Shown here piece by piece: positions 1 through 10,559 of a stretch of DNA of 47,360 nucleotides (positions are counted from its first letter, which is position 1; each line of letters opens with the position of its first letter). This stretch comes from an uncultured Algibacter sp. (GTDB lineage: Bacteria > Bacteroidota > Bacteroidia > Flavobacteriales > Flavobacteriaceae). The notes under the pieces are model-generated. The model was not told the DNA's origin. It ran no database searches and was given only the letters and a program-made list of their open reading frames with translations. The stretch spans positions 1-47,360 of the forward strand of contig CALKXS010000135.1 of assembly GCA_938003745.1 (NCBI GenBank), given 5' to 3'. A program made the translations under genes and the position numbers.

Positions 1-140
1 CAAGATAAATTAAATAATAGACCACGAAAAATTATTCGCTATAAAACTCCTAAAGAAATAATAGAAAATGAACTAAAAATGGTAGCTTAGACTTAAATTA
101 AAATTAGCAACAATTGTTGCGTTAACACATTGAATGCAGC
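1..140 (+). mobile_element. IS30-family transposase C-terminal remnant plus element end
   Basis: Frame reads KLNNRPRKIIRYKTPKEIIENELKMVA* (stop at 88-90), typical of IS30 transposase C-termini; followed by a possible terminal-repeat-like sequence (caacaattgttgcgttaacacattgaatgcagc). Confidence 0.7.
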
Positions 141-144
141 ATAT

Positions 145-690
145 TAATAATAAAGAGGATAAATACCAGGTAGAGTTGATATAGAAAAACACCCTGAAAT
201 AGTAGATAAAAAGGAAAAAATTGATGATTTAGAAATTGACTTAGTTATTGGCAAAGATCATAAAGGTGGTTTACTTAGTATAAACGATAGAGTCACAGGA
301 TTCTTAAAAATGGTATATGTTAATAGTAAAGAAGCTAAACAGATAAAGCTTAAAACCATTGAACTCTTAGAGCCTTGGATACCATTTATTCATACCATTA
401 CTTAGGATAATGAAAAAGAATTTAACAACCATAAAGCTATAGCAGAAGAATTAAATATCGATTTTTACTTTGCCAAGCCTTACAACAGTTGGCGAAGAGG
501 CGCAAACTAAAATTTAAATGGCTTAAGTAAGACAGTATTTCCCAAAAAATCTAACTTTGATAACAGAAAATCCAACAGGTAAATGATGCCGTTGAAAAAT
601 TAAATAATAGACCCAGAAAAAGATATAACTTCTTAACAACTAATGAAAAGTTTAATGAATTTATAATTCAAAACCCTAGTGTTGCTTTTA
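145..690 (+). pseudogene. Degenerate IS30-family transposase
   Basis: Readable IDDLEIDLVIGKDHKGGLLSINDRVTGFLKMVYVNSKEAKQIKLKTIELLEPWIPFIHTIT*DNEKEFNNHKAIAEELNIDFYFAKPYNSWRRGAN*NLNG with stops and a frameshift; the last ~138 nt match the inverted copy at 47221-47359. Confidence 0.85.
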
Positions 691-768
691 TAACTTGAAT
701 CCATCACTTTTCAATGTTATGTATATCAATTATATCCGACTTAAATTACAACTAAAAGATTTCTAAGG

Positions 769-1242
769 ATGAAAAAAATAAGTTTACTATTATTTGCTTT
801 AATATTTCTAAACTGTAAAAGCAATGCCCAAAAGGAAGATACAAAAGTTTACAAGGTATCTAAAACAGAAGCTGAATGGAAAACACAATTATCTGAAATG
901 GAATTTCATGTTTTAAGACGAGCTGGAACAGAGCCTGCTTTTAGTAGTCTACTAAATAAAAATTACTCAGAAGGTACATATTCTTGTAAAGCTTGTAATA
1001 CACCACTTTTTGAAAGTAAAAACAAATTTGATTCGGGTACAGGATGGCCTAGTTTTGATCAAGAAATGACTGGTAATGTTGATTTTTCTACAGATTACGA
1101 TTTAGGTTACGCAAGAACCGAAGAGCATTGTGCTACATGTGGTGGCCATTTAGGTCATGTTTTTAATGATGGGCCAAGAAATACAACTGGCAAGCGCCAT
1201 TGTATTAACGGTATTTCTTTAACCTTTACCCCAAAAAAATAA
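769..1242 (+). CDS. msrB: Peptide-methionine (R)-S-oxide reductase MsrB, lipoprotein-type signal peptide
   Basis: Conserved CKACNTPLFESKNKFDSGTGWPSF ... CATCGGHLGHVFNDGP ... KRHCINGISLTF; N-terminal LIFLNC lipobox-like sequence. Confidence 0.95.
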   Translation: MKKISLLLFALIFLNCKSNAQKEDTKVYKVSKTEAEWKTQLSEMEFHVLRRAGTEPAFSSLLNKNYSEGTYSCKACNTPLFESKNKFDSGTGWPSFDQEMTGNVDFSTDYDLGYARTEEHCATCGGHLGHVFNDGPRNTTGKRHCINGISLTFTPKK

Positions 1243-1262
1243 AGAATAATTATATTTGTCAA

Positions 1263-1814
1263 ATGGAGTCTTATTTATCAAGTATTACTAAACAGTTTGA
1301 ATATTATAAAAGTTTAGGCGATAAAACGTTTGAACAATTATCTTTTAATGCTTTACAAAAAGAGTTTGTTCAAGATTCGAATTCTATTTCTATTGTTGTT
1401 AATCATATAGTTGGAAATATGTTAAGCAGATAGACTATTTTTTTAACTGAAGATGGAGAAAAAACATGGAGGCATGGTGATTTGGAATTTGAAGAAAAAT
1501 ACAAATCTAAAGAAGAACTTATTGAAGCTTGGAATGCAGGGTGACAATCTTCATTTGACGCCATAACTCCGCTTACTGATACTGATTTAAACCATACTAT
1601 TTATATTAGAAACTAAGGACACACCGTTACCGAAGCTATTAATAGGCAATTAGTACATTATGCTTATCATATTGGACAAATTATGTTTTTAGGGAAGCTA
1701 CCACAAAGTGATCATTAGAAATCACTATCTATTCCTAAAAGTGATTCTTCAAAATACAATAAAGAGAAGTTTAGTAAAGAAAAAGGTAAACGTCATTTTA
1801 CTGATGATTTATAA
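1263..1814 (+). pseudogene. DUF1572 / DinB-like protein, four in-frame stops
   Basis: One continuous frame MESYLSSITKQFEYYKSLGDKTFEQLSF...NHIVGNMLSR*TIFLTEDGEKTWRHGDLEFEEKYKSKEELIEAWNAG*QSSFDAITPL...IRN*GHTVTEAINRQLVHYAYHIGQIMFLGKLPQSDH*KSLSIP...HFTDDL*; stops at 1431 TAG, 1542 TGA, 1614 TAA, 1716 TAG. Confidence 0.85.
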
Positions 1815-1844
1815 ACAAACACGCTTCCTTCTGTAATAGAATGT

Positions 1845-1968
1845 AAATTAGCAAACACACCCTGCAAGAAGGATTGAGGCATTTGTTGAAGCTCTTTTTT
1901 GTTTTTCTCAAAAAAAGCGACTGCCAAAAGCCTGTTTGCCATTTTTTATGGCAACTTGCCCAAATGAA
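1845..1968 (+). repeat. Interspersed palindromic element, copy 1
   Basis: CACCCTGCAAGAAGGATTGAGGCATTTGTTGAAGCTC..GCGACTGCCAAAAGCCTG-TTTGCCATtttttATGGCAA-CTTGCCC; shares the AAGGATTGA and AAAGCCTG modules with elements at 32452-32616 and 39630-39828. Confidence 0.55.
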
Positions 1969-1969
1969 A

Positions 1970-3274
1970 CTAATCTTTAACTTTATTTTTAAACGGACGA
2001 ATAATTAAACGTGCTTCTCTATCAAAACGCACATAATTATAAACCCAATTTACAAAAACAACCATGCGGTTTCTAAAGCCTATTAGAAAAAACAGGTGTA
2101 TAAACATCCAGACAAACCAAGCAAATATTCCTTGAAAATTAAAGCTAGGTAAATCTACCACTGCTTTATTTCTTCCTACGGTTGCCATAGAACCTTTGTC
2201 ATTATACTCAAAAGGTATCATTGGTTTGTTTTCTATAAGTTTTAGAATATTATCACCTAATAAATCACCTTGTTGTATAGCTGGTTGCGCCATCATTGGG
2301 TGACCATGTGGACAAGTCTCTGTTACCATAGACGCTACATCTCCAATGGCAAAAATATGGTTAAATTCTTTTATTTGACTAAACGTATTTACTAAAAGCC
2401 TGTTTCCTCTATTTACAAAATCTGAAGCATCCAAACCTTTTATTGTTGCGCCTTTTACTCCTGCTGCCCAAACTACTGTGGCTGCTTTAAAAGTTAGGTC
2501 TGAATTTGTTGTTACCGTTTCTCCATCATAACCTGTAACACGTATGTTTTTCCATACGTGAACGCCTAATTTTTCTAGAAAATCTTCGGCTTTGGCAGAT
2601 GCTTTATCACTCATACCTTTTAGTAAACACCCGCTAGATTGGATGATGTTTATTTGTGCTAAACGGGTATCTAAATCTGGATAATCTTTTGGTAGAATAC
2701 CTTTTTTAATTTCGGCTAGTGCTCCTGCTAGTTCTACTCCTGTTGGTCCGCCACCTACTATAAGAAAATTCATTAAAGCGTTACGTTCATTCAAATCTGA
2801 AGTTAAAAGCGCTTCTTCAAAATTTTCTAATATGAGGCTTCTTAAATTTAAAGATTGTGGTATGGTTTTCATTGCCATACTATGTTTTTCTATCTCTTTA
2901 TTTCCAAAATAATTAGTTTTTGATCCTGATGCAACAACTAAATAATCAAATTTAAGATCTCCAATATTTGTTTTTACTTTATTAGATGCGGTATCAATAG
3001 CATCTACATTTGCCAATCTAAAATGAAAATTAGGAAAATCTTTAAGTATTTTTCTAATAGGATACGCTATAGAATCTGGCTCTAAACCACCCGTAGACAC
3101 CTGATATAAAAGCGGTTGAAATGTATGATAGTTATTCTTATCAAGTAATACGACTTGTACTTCTTGTTTTGATAATTTTTTTGCTAAGGAAACTCCTGCA
3201 AAACCACCGCCAATAATAACAATTCGTGGATAACTAGTTTTAGGTATGTTCATAAATTTATAGTTGCATTGCAA
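1970..3274 (-). CDS. ndh: NAD(P)/FAD-dependent oxidoreductase, NDH-2 type NADH dehydrogenase
   Basis: RIVIIGGGFAGVSLAKKL Rossmann motif, VGGGPTGVELAGALAE second nucleotide-binding motif, hydrophobic C-terminal helix. Confidence 0.88.
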   Translation of the reverse strand: MQCNYKFMNIPKTSYPRIVIIGGGFAGVSLAKKLSKQEVQVVLLDKNNYHTFQPLLYQVSTGGLEPDSIAYPIRKILKDFPNFHFRLANVDAIDTASNKVKTNIGDLKFDYLVVASGSKTNYFGNKEIEKHSMAMKTIPQSLNLRSLILENFEEALLTSDLNERNALMNFLIVGGGPTGVELAGALAEIKKGILPKDYPDLDTRLAQINIIQSSGCLLKGMSDKASAKAEDFLEKLGVHVWKNIRVTGYDGETVTTNSDLTFKAATVVWAAGVKGATIKGLDASDFVNRGNRLLVNTFSQIKEFNHIFAIGDVASMVTETCPHGHPMMAQPAIQQGDLLGDNILKLIENKPMIPFEYNDKGSMATVGRNKAVVDLPSFNFQGIFAWFVWMFIHLFFLIGFRNRMVVFVNWVYNYVRFDREARLIIRPFKNKVKD

Positions 3275-3358
3275 AGGTAGTAAAAGATATAAATTTATAG
3301 GGTTCTAAATTCTTTATTCAATTTCGATTTCGTAAATTCGTAGCTTAAAAAATTAGAC

Positions 3359-4735
3359 ATGAGTAAATACGATATTATAGTTCTTGGAAGTGGTCCTGGT
3401 GGTTATGTTACAGCTATTAGAGCTTCTCAATTAGGTTTTAAAACAGCAATTGTTGAAAAAGAAAACCTTGGTGGCGTTTGTTTAAATTGGGGCTGTATAC
3501 CTACAAAAGCATTACTAAAGTCTGCTCAAGTATTTGAATATCTTAAACATGCCGGAGATTATGGATTGTCTGTAAAAGAATTTGATAAAGATTTTGATGC
3601 TGTTGTTCAACGTAGTCGTGGTGTTGCAGATGGTATGAGTAAAGGTGTTCAATTTTTAATGAAAAAGAATAAAATTGACATTATAAAAGGGTACGGAACA
3701 CTTAAACCTGGTAAAAAAATTGACGTTGATGGAACTGAATATAGTGCAAATAACATTATAATTGCTACAGGTGCGCGTTCAAGAGAATTACCTAGCTTAC
3801 CGCAAGATGGTAAAAAAGTAATTGGTTATAGAGAAGCAATGACTTTACCAAAACAACCTAAAAAAATGATTGTTGTTGGTTCTGGTGCTATTGGTGTAGA
3901 GTTTGCATACTTCTACAACTCTATGGGCACTGAAGTGACTGTTGTAGAATATTTACCAAACATTGTACCTGTTGAAGATAAAGATATCTCTAAACAATTA
4001 TACCGTTCTTTTAAAAAGAACGGTATAAAAATAATGACTTCTGCCGAAGTAACATCTGTTGATACATCTGGAAAAGGTGTTAAAGCGACAGTAAAAACTA
4101 AAAAAGGTGAAGAAATTCTTGAAGCTGATGTTATTTTATCTGCAGTTGGAATTAAATCTAACATAGAAAATATTGGTTTAGAAGATGTTGGTATTGTTGT
4201 TGACCGTGATAAAATAATTGTAAACGATTTTTACCAAACTAATATCCCTGGATACTTTGCTATTGGAGATGTTACTCCTGGTCAAGCTTTAGCACACGTT
4301 GCTTCTGCCGAAGGAATTATTTGTGTAGAAAAACTTGCTGGACAACATGTTGAAGCTTTAGATTACGGAAACATACCAGGCTGTACGTATTGTACTCCTG
4401 AAATTGCTTCTGTTGGTTTAACAGAACAACAAGCAAAAGATAAAGGCTTAGACATTAAAGTTGGTAAATTCCCTTTCTCTGCATCTGGTAAAGCTAGTGC
4501 AGGCGGAAATAAAGACGGTTTTGTAAAAGTAATTTTTGATGCTAAGTATGGTGAATGGTTAGGATGTCATATTATTGGTGCTGGTGTTACAGATATGATT
4601 GCTGAAGCTGTTGTTGCTAGAAAATTAGAAACTACAGGTCATGACATATTAAAAGCCGTACACCCTCACCCTACTATGAGTGAAGCTATTATGGAAGCGG
4701 TTGCTGATGCTTATGATGAGTGTATTCATATCTAA
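3359..4735 (+). CDS. lpdA: Dihydrolipoyl dehydrogenase
   Basis: DIIVLGSGPGGYVTAIRASQLG, GGVCLNWGCIPTKALL redox disulfide motif, C-terminal HPHPTMSEAIMEA. Confidence 0.95.
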   Translation: MSKYDIIVLGSGPGGYVTAIRASQLGFKTAIVEKENLGGVCLNWGCIPTKALLKSAQVFEYLKHAGDYGLSVKEFDKDFDAVVQRSRGVADGMSKGVQFLMKKNKIDIIKGYGTLKPGKKIDVDGTEYSANNIIIATGARSRELPSLPQDGKKVIGYREAMTLPKQPKKMIVVGSGAIGVEFAYFYNSMGTEVTVVEYLPNIVPVEDKDISKQLYRSFKKNGIKIMTSAEVTSVDTSGKGVKATVKTKKGEEILEADVILSAVGIKSNIENIGLEDVGIVVDRDKIIVNDFYQTNIPGYFAIGDVTPGQALAHVASAEGIICVEKLAGQHVEALDYGNIPGCTYCTPEIASVGLTEQQAKDKGLDIKVGKFPFSASGKASAGGNKDGFVKVIFDAKYGEWLGCHIIGAGVTDMIAEAVVARKLETTGHDILKAVHPHPTMSEAIMEAVADAYDECIHI

Positions 4736-4765
4736 ATCTATTAGACTGACCATTAGAAACATAAC

Positions 4766-4799
4766 GAAAAATGCGATTCAATTGAATCGCATTTTTTTT
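4766..4799. terminator. Intrinsic, possibly bidirectional terminator
   Basis: Perfect 30-nt palindrome AAAAATGCGATTCAATTGAATCGCATTTTT followed by T-run, between convergent genes. Confidence 0.85.
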
Positions 4800-4801
4800 G
4801 T

Positions 4802-5370
4802 TTAAAACTTATAACCTATTCCTAAGCTTATTCTATTATCTCTAAAATTGCCATTAGATGTTTGCTTTTCAAAACCGTGTCTAAAACGTGTTTCAAAAAA
4901 AAGCTTTTCTGTTATATAATATTCTGCACCTAAAATACCATTCCATTTTTTTAATCCAGAAATATCGTTCTCTAAAGATGCTGATAAAACTTGCGTTCCT
5001 GCGTATACTCTAAACTTATTATTAACATGATATTTTAATAATACAGGAACTGTTAAATAAAGTTCATCAACAGATTCTCTAAAGCCATTTTTAAAAACAC
5101 GTTCTCTTTTTTCTGATCTCAAATTTAATTCTAACTGTAAACTCCAATTATCACTGAGTTTAAAATCCGAAAAAGCACCCATATACGGTAGACAAGCTTA
5201 TAATTTAAATTACTGCTGTTGGCTTGAAATTCAAAACCAGTACGCAAACCAAAAGTGGTTTTTTTTTGTATTTGGTGCTCTAAGATCTATTTGCGCTTGT
5301 AAAGAAATCATGCCTACAAGACATGTAAATAGTAAAATAGTTTTTTTATAATTTATTGATTTAATTATGA
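4802..5370 (-). pseudogene. Outer-membrane beta-barrel protein, frameshifted
   Basis: Signal peptide region INYKKTILLFTCLVGMISLQAQIDLRAPNT, then out of frame FGLRTGFEFQANSSNLNYKLVYRI, then back to GAFSDFKLSDNWSLQLELNLRSEKRERVF...ISLGIGYKF*; 9-A homopolymer at the first frame break. Confidence 0.75.
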
Positions 5371-5479
5371 TTCAAAACTATCTTAGATACTCGTTAATAA
5401 ATCACAATTCAATCATAAACAAATTATAAAGCTTGGTTAATCATTTCTTAAAACACTTAAAGAAATTATGATAAGAAAA

Positions 5480-5896
5480 TCATAAAAAATTCTGGATTGC
5501 CAACTCATAACTCTGTAAACCAAAACCAAGGATAACGCCTTTTGCATTTGGAGATATAAAAGAATGATGCCTAAACTCTTCTCTATTAAAGGTATTTGAG
5601 ATATGTACTTCTACCACTGGTGTTTCAATAGCTTTAACAGCATCACCAATACCTACAGACGTATGTGTGTAAGCTGCTGCGTTTAAAATAACACCGTCAT
5701 AATCAAAACCTACTTCATGCAGTTTATCAATAAGTTCTCCTTCTTTATTAGATTGGAAATACTCAATACTTACTGTATCATATTTTGCAACGACTTCATC
5801 ATAAAACTCTGTAAAGGTTAGACTCCCATATATGTTTGGCTCTCTTTTTCCTAGCAGATTAAGATTTGGCCCGTTGATTATTATTAGTTTTTTCAT
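5480..5896 (-). CDS. aroQ: Type II 3-dehydroquinate dehydratase
   Basis: KLIIINGPNLNLLGKREPNIYG, NAAAYTHTSVGIGDA, EVHISN. Confidence 0.95.
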   Translation of the reverse strand: MKKLIIINGPNLNLLGKREPNIYGSLTFTEFYDEVVAKYDTVSIEYFQSNKEGELIDKLHEVGFDYDGVILNAAAYTHTSVGIGDAVKAIETPVVEVHISNTFNREEFRHHSFISPNAKGVILGFGLQSYELAIQNFL

Positions 5897-5925
5897 GATG
5901 TAAATATATTTAAAATTTAAGCATA

Positions 5926-5957
5926 AAAAAACCGAAGTATAATACTTCGGTTTTTAA
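5926..5957. terminator. Intrinsic terminator
   Basis: AAAAAACCGAAGTAT/AATACTTCGGTTTTT inverted repeat just downstream of the minus-strand OMP gene. Confidence 0.8.
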
Positions 5958-5977
5958 AATATTCTACTAAAATCTTA

Positions 5978-6595
5978 TTAGAATTTAAATAATAATCAAA
6001 AATTAGCTGTTCCACCAAATGGGTTATTAACACTACCAGCTCCAATATTAAAAGAACTAGTCGCTTTAGCTCAGCTAACATCTATTTTAGATGAAGAAAA
6101 ACTTAAAAGATTGTCTAATCCAAAAGTAAGAGCAATGTTTTCTTTTACAAAATAGTTAACACCTAAATCTAAACCAGCATTTATACTATTAGTTTTTACA
6201 TCTGCTAATTTGTTATTATTACTCATGTAACCAACACCTAATTCAGTATAAGTTTTAAAACGTTGTCCTATATCTAAAAAGTAATAACGTCCAAAAACAC
6301 CAACTCCATATTGAGAAAATTTAGATGTATCTGTACCAGAAACTTCAGTTTTACTTGAACCAACAGATAAATTAGCCCCTATTGCTAAATCATCATTTAA
6401 AAAGAAACCTACTTTTGGGCTAATAGTAACACTGTTATTTTTAGTATCAGTATTCTTGTCCTTAGAGCTGTAAAAGTTAACGTTCCCTTCAACTATAATA
6501 TCTCCTTCAGCAAATCCAAACGTTTGATCATCTTGAGCATTCATACTTGTAAATCCTAATACTGCAATTGCAGCGCTAAATAATATTTTTTTCAT
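5978..6595 (-). pseudogene. Outer-membrane beta-barrel protein with two in-frame TGA codons near the C-terminus
   Basis: MKKILFSAAIAVLGFTSMNAQ signal peptide; ORF track ends at TGA 6071-6073 but the frame continues AKATSSFNIGAGSVNNPFGGTANF(TGA 5996-5998)LLFKF* with a terminal Phe typical of beta-barrels. Confidence 0.75.
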
Positions 6596-6816
6596 TTTTA
6601 AAAAATTTAATTGTTTGTTGTTTGTTCGTTTAATACTGTAAACGCAGTATGATTTTTAATATAAAACAAAGAAAACTATTAAGGAACTACAGTTCGTCGA
6701 AAAAAACAATCATTTAAACTACAGTTTTAATCTGTTAAATTATATTAACCTTATAGATGTAGACACTTATTGTATACATACATTATCTTTATAGCATAAT
6801 AAAAGAGCGCTTCTAC

Positions 6817-7713
6817 ATGAAATGGCAACAAGCTATAAAAGATTATGAACTTTATTTAAAAATTGAAAGAGGCTTATCCCAAAACTCTATTGATAGTTAT
6901 CTTTTAGATATTAAAAAATTAATGCTTTTTTTAGAAGAAAATAACGGGACGAGCTCACCTATTAATATTTCTAGTGAAATAATTAAACAATTTATTTACG
7001 AAATAGCAAAAACAGTTAATTCACGTACTCAGTCTAGAGTTATTTCTGGTTTACGTAGTTTTTTTAATTATTTAATTTTTGAAGATTATAGAACAGAAAA
7101 TCCTTTAGAGTTAATTGAATCTCCCAAAATAGGCAGAAAACTTCCAGATACTTTGGAAGAAGAAGAAATTGACAAACTTATTAATGCTATAGATTTAAGT
7201 AAACCTGAAGGTGAGCGAAATAGAGCTATGCTAGAAACTTTATACGGCTGTGGTTTGCGTGTAAGTGAATTAACAAATTTAAAACTATCAGATCTTTTTT
7301 TTGAAGAAGGTTTTATTAAAGTTACTGGAAAAGGAGAAAAACAACGCTTTGTCCCTATTTTATTTTCTACTCAAAAGTTTATTAATCTATACGTTAAAGA
7401 AATTCGTTCTCACTTAAAAATTCAATCAGGATTTGAAGACACTTTATTCCTTAATAGACGAGGAAAACAACTAACTAGAGCTATGATTTTTACTATTATA
7501 AAACAATTAGCAAAAGCTATTGGGCTTAATAAAAGTATTTCACCGCACACCTTTAGACACTCATTTGCTACTCATTTATTACAAAATGATGCCGATTTAC
7601 GTTCTATTCAACAAATGCTTGGACACGAGAGCATAACTACGACTGAAATCTATGTTCACCTAGATAAAAAACATCTAAAAAAAGTTGTTGAAAAATATCA
7701 CCCTAGAAAATAA
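6817..7713 (+). CDS. xerD: Tyrosine recombinase XerD
   Basis: Tyrosine recombinase motifs LYGCGLRVSEL, SPHTFRHSFATHLL, LGHESITTTEIYVHLD. Confidence 0.92.
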   Translation: MKWQQAIKDYELYLKIERGLSQNSIDSYLLDIKKLMLFLEENNGTSSPINISSEIIKQFIYEIAKTVNSRTQSRVISGLRSFFNYLIFEDYRTENPLELIESPKIGRKLPDTLEEEEIDKLINAIDLSKPEGERNRAMLETLYGCGLRVSELTNLKLSDLFFEEGFIKVTGKGEKQRFVPILFSTQKFINLYVKEIRSHLKIQSGFEDTLFLNRRGKQLTRAMIFTIIKQLAKAIGLNKSISPHTFRHSFATHLLQNDADLRSIQQMLGHESITTTEIYVHLDKKHLKKVVEKYHPRK

Positions 7714-7767
7714 ATGGTGTGACTCGGCACTAAAAAAAAGTGTCTTACTATTATAAACACCCAAATA

Positions 7768-8919
7768 ATGCTCTCACTAAAAAAGCTTTTAAAACGTAAT
7801 AAAAACGACAAAACGAATAAGAAATGGCTAACAGCTATAAAAAACTCAAAAATTGGTGTTTGGGACTATAATGCAAAAACCAATAAAGTTTTCTATTCTA
7901 AAGAATCTCTAAATATTTTAGGGTACAAAGAGGGCGAAATTAAAAATATTGCAGAGGAATGGAGTAAAAGAGTACATCCTGATGATCGCGACTCCTATTT
8001 CAGTGAGTTAAACGCTCATATATCTAGAGAAGAAAACACATACACTAATGAGTATAGAGTATTGTGCAAAGACAATACCTATAAGTGGATTCTAGATCAT
8101 GGAAAAATAATTAGCAAAGATAAAAATGGAAAACCTAAAAGAATAATTGGTACACATATAGATATTACACAAAGAAAAAGAAATGAAGAATTATTAAAAG
8201 AAAATGTTGAAATTGTAAGTAGCCAAAACAAACGACTCTATAATTTCACCCATATTGTATCTCATAACCTCAAAACGCATATAGGTAACTTAAAAAACAT
8301 TTTAGAGTTTTATGAAGCTGCAGAAAATAAAGATGAGAAAGATCAAATGTTTGATTACTTAAAAAGTATTTCTTCTTCACTAACAACTACTATTACAGAT
8401 TTAAATGAAATTATAAGTGTAAGATCTGAAAGCAAAGATTTAATTGATAATATTTATTTAAATCAATCTATATCAAAAATTTTATATAATCTAGAATTAG
8501 ATATCAAGAAAAAAGATGCTGTGATAAGTAATCAAGTTAATCATAAACTATGTATTATAGGAAATGAGTCTTATATAGAAAGTATTTTTTACAATCTTAT
8601 TTCTAATGCATTAAAATACAATAGCCCAGATAAAGCAACTAAAGTTATAATTAAAAGCTTAAATACAGATACTGGTTATAATATCATAATAACAGATAAC
8701 GGCATAGGAATAAACCTAGATAAATACGAGAAGCAACTATTTGAAATGTATCAAACATTTCATGAAAGTAAACGTGAAGATTCTAAAGGTATAGGTTTAT
8801 ATTTAACCAAAATACAAGTAGAAGATTTAGGAGGGAAAATAACCGTTGACAGCGAATTAGGAGTTGGCACAACTTTTACAATATCATTCCCAAAAGAAAA
8901 AGCTTTCGTTTTAGAATAA
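7768..8919 (+). CDS. PAS-domain sensor histidine kinase
   Basis: PAS/PAC segment (KIGVWDYNAKTNKVFYS...RIIGTHIDITQRK), H-box HIVSHNLKTHIGNL, N-box FYNLISNALKYN, GIGLYLTKIQVEDLGG. Confidence 0.9.
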   Translation: MLSLKKLLKRNKNDKTNKKWLTAIKNSKIGVWDYNAKTNKVFYSKESLNILGYKEGEIKNIAEEWSKRVHPDDRDSYFSELNAHISREENTYTNEYRVLCKDNTYKWILDHGKIISKDKNGKPKRIIGTHIDITQRKRNEELLKENVEIVSSQNKRLYNFTHIVSHNLKTHIGNLKNILEFYEAAENKDEKDQMFDYLKSISSSLTTTITDLNEIISVRSESKDLIDNIYLNQSISKILYNLELDIKKKDAVISNQVNHKLCIIGNESYIESIFYNLISNALKYNSPDKATKVIIKSLNTDTGYNIIITDNGIGINLDKYEKQLFEMYQTFHESKREDSKGIGLYLTKIQVEDLGGKITVDSELGVGTTFTISFPKEKAFVLE

Positions 8920-8936
8920 TGAAACGAAAGCTTTTT
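8897..8936 (+). terminator. Intrinsic terminator overlapping the histidine kinase stop
   Basis: AAAAGCTTTCGTTT...AAACGAAAGCTTTT inverted repeat plus T-run. Confidence 0.75.
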
Positions 8937-8960
8937 TATATAATTAATTATATACTAGAC

Positions 8961-10535
8961 TTACTTCGCTATATTAACAGCTCTCGTTTCTCTAATTACT
9001 GTAACTTTAACTTGACCAGGGTAAGTCATATCTGTTTGTACCTTTTGAGATATACTAAAAGATAGATCAGCAGCTTTTTGGTCATCTACCTTTTCACTTT
9101 CAACAATAACTCTTAATTCTCTTCCGGCTTGAATAGCATAAGCTTTCTTAACACCTTGGAATCCGAATGCAATATCTTCTAAATCCTTTAAACGTTGAAT
9201 ATAACTATCTAATACTTGTCGACGTGCTCCTGGACGTGCTCCTGAAATAGCATCACATACCTGAATAATAGGAGAAATTAATGATTTCATTTCAACTTCA
9301 TCATGGTGAGCTCCAATGGCATTACATACATCTGGTTTCTCACCAAATTTCTCGGCCCATTGCATACCTAAAACAGCATGTGGTGTTTCCATATCTGCTT
9401 CAGTATCTGGCACTTTACCTATATCATGTAAAAGACCAGCACGTTTAGCTAATTTAGGATTCAATCCTAACTCAGCAGCCATAACCCCACAAAGTTTTGC
9501 AACTTCTCTAGAGTGCTGTAATAAGTTTTGGCCGTAAGAAGAACGATACTTCATTCTGCCTACCATTTTAATGAGTTCTGGATGCAAATTATGAATCCCT
9601 AAATCAATTACAGTACGTTTACCAACTTCTATAATTTCTTGCTCTATTTGTTTTTGCGTTTTTCTAACAATCTCTTCAATTCTTGCTGGATGAATTCTAC
9701 CATCTGTTACTAATTTGTGCAACGATAATCTAGCAACTTCACGTCTTACAGAATCAAAACAAGATAAAATAATAGCTTCAGGCGTATCATCAACAATAAT
9801 TTCTACTCCTGTAGCAGCTTCTATAGCGCGAATATTACGACCTTCTCTACCAATAATGCGACCTTTTACATCATCAGATTCAATATTAAATACAGATACG
9901 CAGTTATCAACTGCTTCTTCTGTTCCAATACGTTGAATCGTATTAATAATAATTTTTTTTGCTTCCTGCTGTGCAGTCAATTTAGCTTCTTCAACAGCAC
10001 CTTGTACAAAAGCCATAGCATCATTTTTAGCTTTACCTTTTAAAGATTCTACTAATTGCTCTTTAGCTTCTTCTGCCGATAAACTTGAAATAACCTCTAA
10101 CTGCTCTACTTGACTTTTATGAAGACGGTTCACCTCATCCTCTTTTTTGTCTAGGATATCTAATTTATGATCATAGTCTTTAACCTTACTCTCAATCTCT
10201 ATGTTAAGCTTTTTGTTTTTAGACAACTCATTCGAAATTTGAGATTCTTTATCACGAGTACGTTTTTCTGCTTCAGACATTTTTTTATCACGTGATAAAA
10301 TAACTTTTTCGTGTTCAGATTTTAATTCAATAAACTTTTCTTTTGCTTGAAGAATTTTATCTTTCTTAATAGACTCTCCTTCTATTTTTGCTTCTTTTAA
10401 AACGGAAGCTGCTGATTTTTCAGCATCCTTCACCACTTTTGACGCATTATTTTTCTCTAATCTTTTTGCTATTACAAAGCCTATTATAAGCCCTAATAAT
10501 ACACCTCCTACAATAAATATTATTGAGTTATCCAT
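8961..10535 (-). CDS. rny: Ribonuclease Y
   Basis: N-terminal TM, coiled coil, KH domain [33 protein letters not shown] domain [10 protein letters not shown]. Confidence 0.95.
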   Translation of the reverse strand: MDNSIIFIVGGVLLGLIIGFVIAKRLEKNNASKVVKDAEKSAASVLKEAKIEGESIKKDKILQAKEKFIELKSEHEKVILSRDKKMSEAEKRTRDKESQISNELSKNKKLNIEIESKVKDYDHKLDILDKKEDEVNRLHKSQVEQLEVISSLSAEEAKEQLVESLKGKAKNDAMAFVQGAVEEAKLTAQQEAKKIIINTIQRIGTEEAVDNCVSVFNIESDDVKGRIIGREGRNIRAIEAATGVEIIVDDTPEAIILSCFDSVRREVARLSLHKLVTDGRIHPARIEEIVRKTQKQIEQEIIEVGKRTVIDLGIHNLHPELIKMVGRMKYRSSYGQNLLQHSREVAKLCGVMAAELGLNPKLAKRAGLLHDIGKVPDTEADMETPHAVLGMQWAEKFGEKPDVCNAIGAHHDEVEMKSLISPIIQVCDAISGARPGARRQVLDSYIQRLKDLEDIAFGFQGVKKAYAIQAGRELRVIVESEKVDDQKAADLSFSISQKVQTDMTYPGQVKVTVIRETRAVNIAK

Positions 10536-10559
10536 GTTGTTTAATTAATTTGTATATAT

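Noticed and set aside
3913-4164. Antisense ORF inside lpdA (and similar ORFs at 9316-9537, 9715-9936, 21332-21742, 24076-24423, 27636-27923, 28119-28364, 35870-36079, 44730-44954)
   Set aside because: Lie opposite well-conserved genes; composition of translated complements, no recognisable domains.
1431-6073. Stop-codon reassignment or selenocysteine as explanation for in-frame stops
   Set aside because: All three stops (TAA, TAG, TGA) occur inside broken genes and also terminate intact genes; no SECIS-like context or Sec machinery seen.
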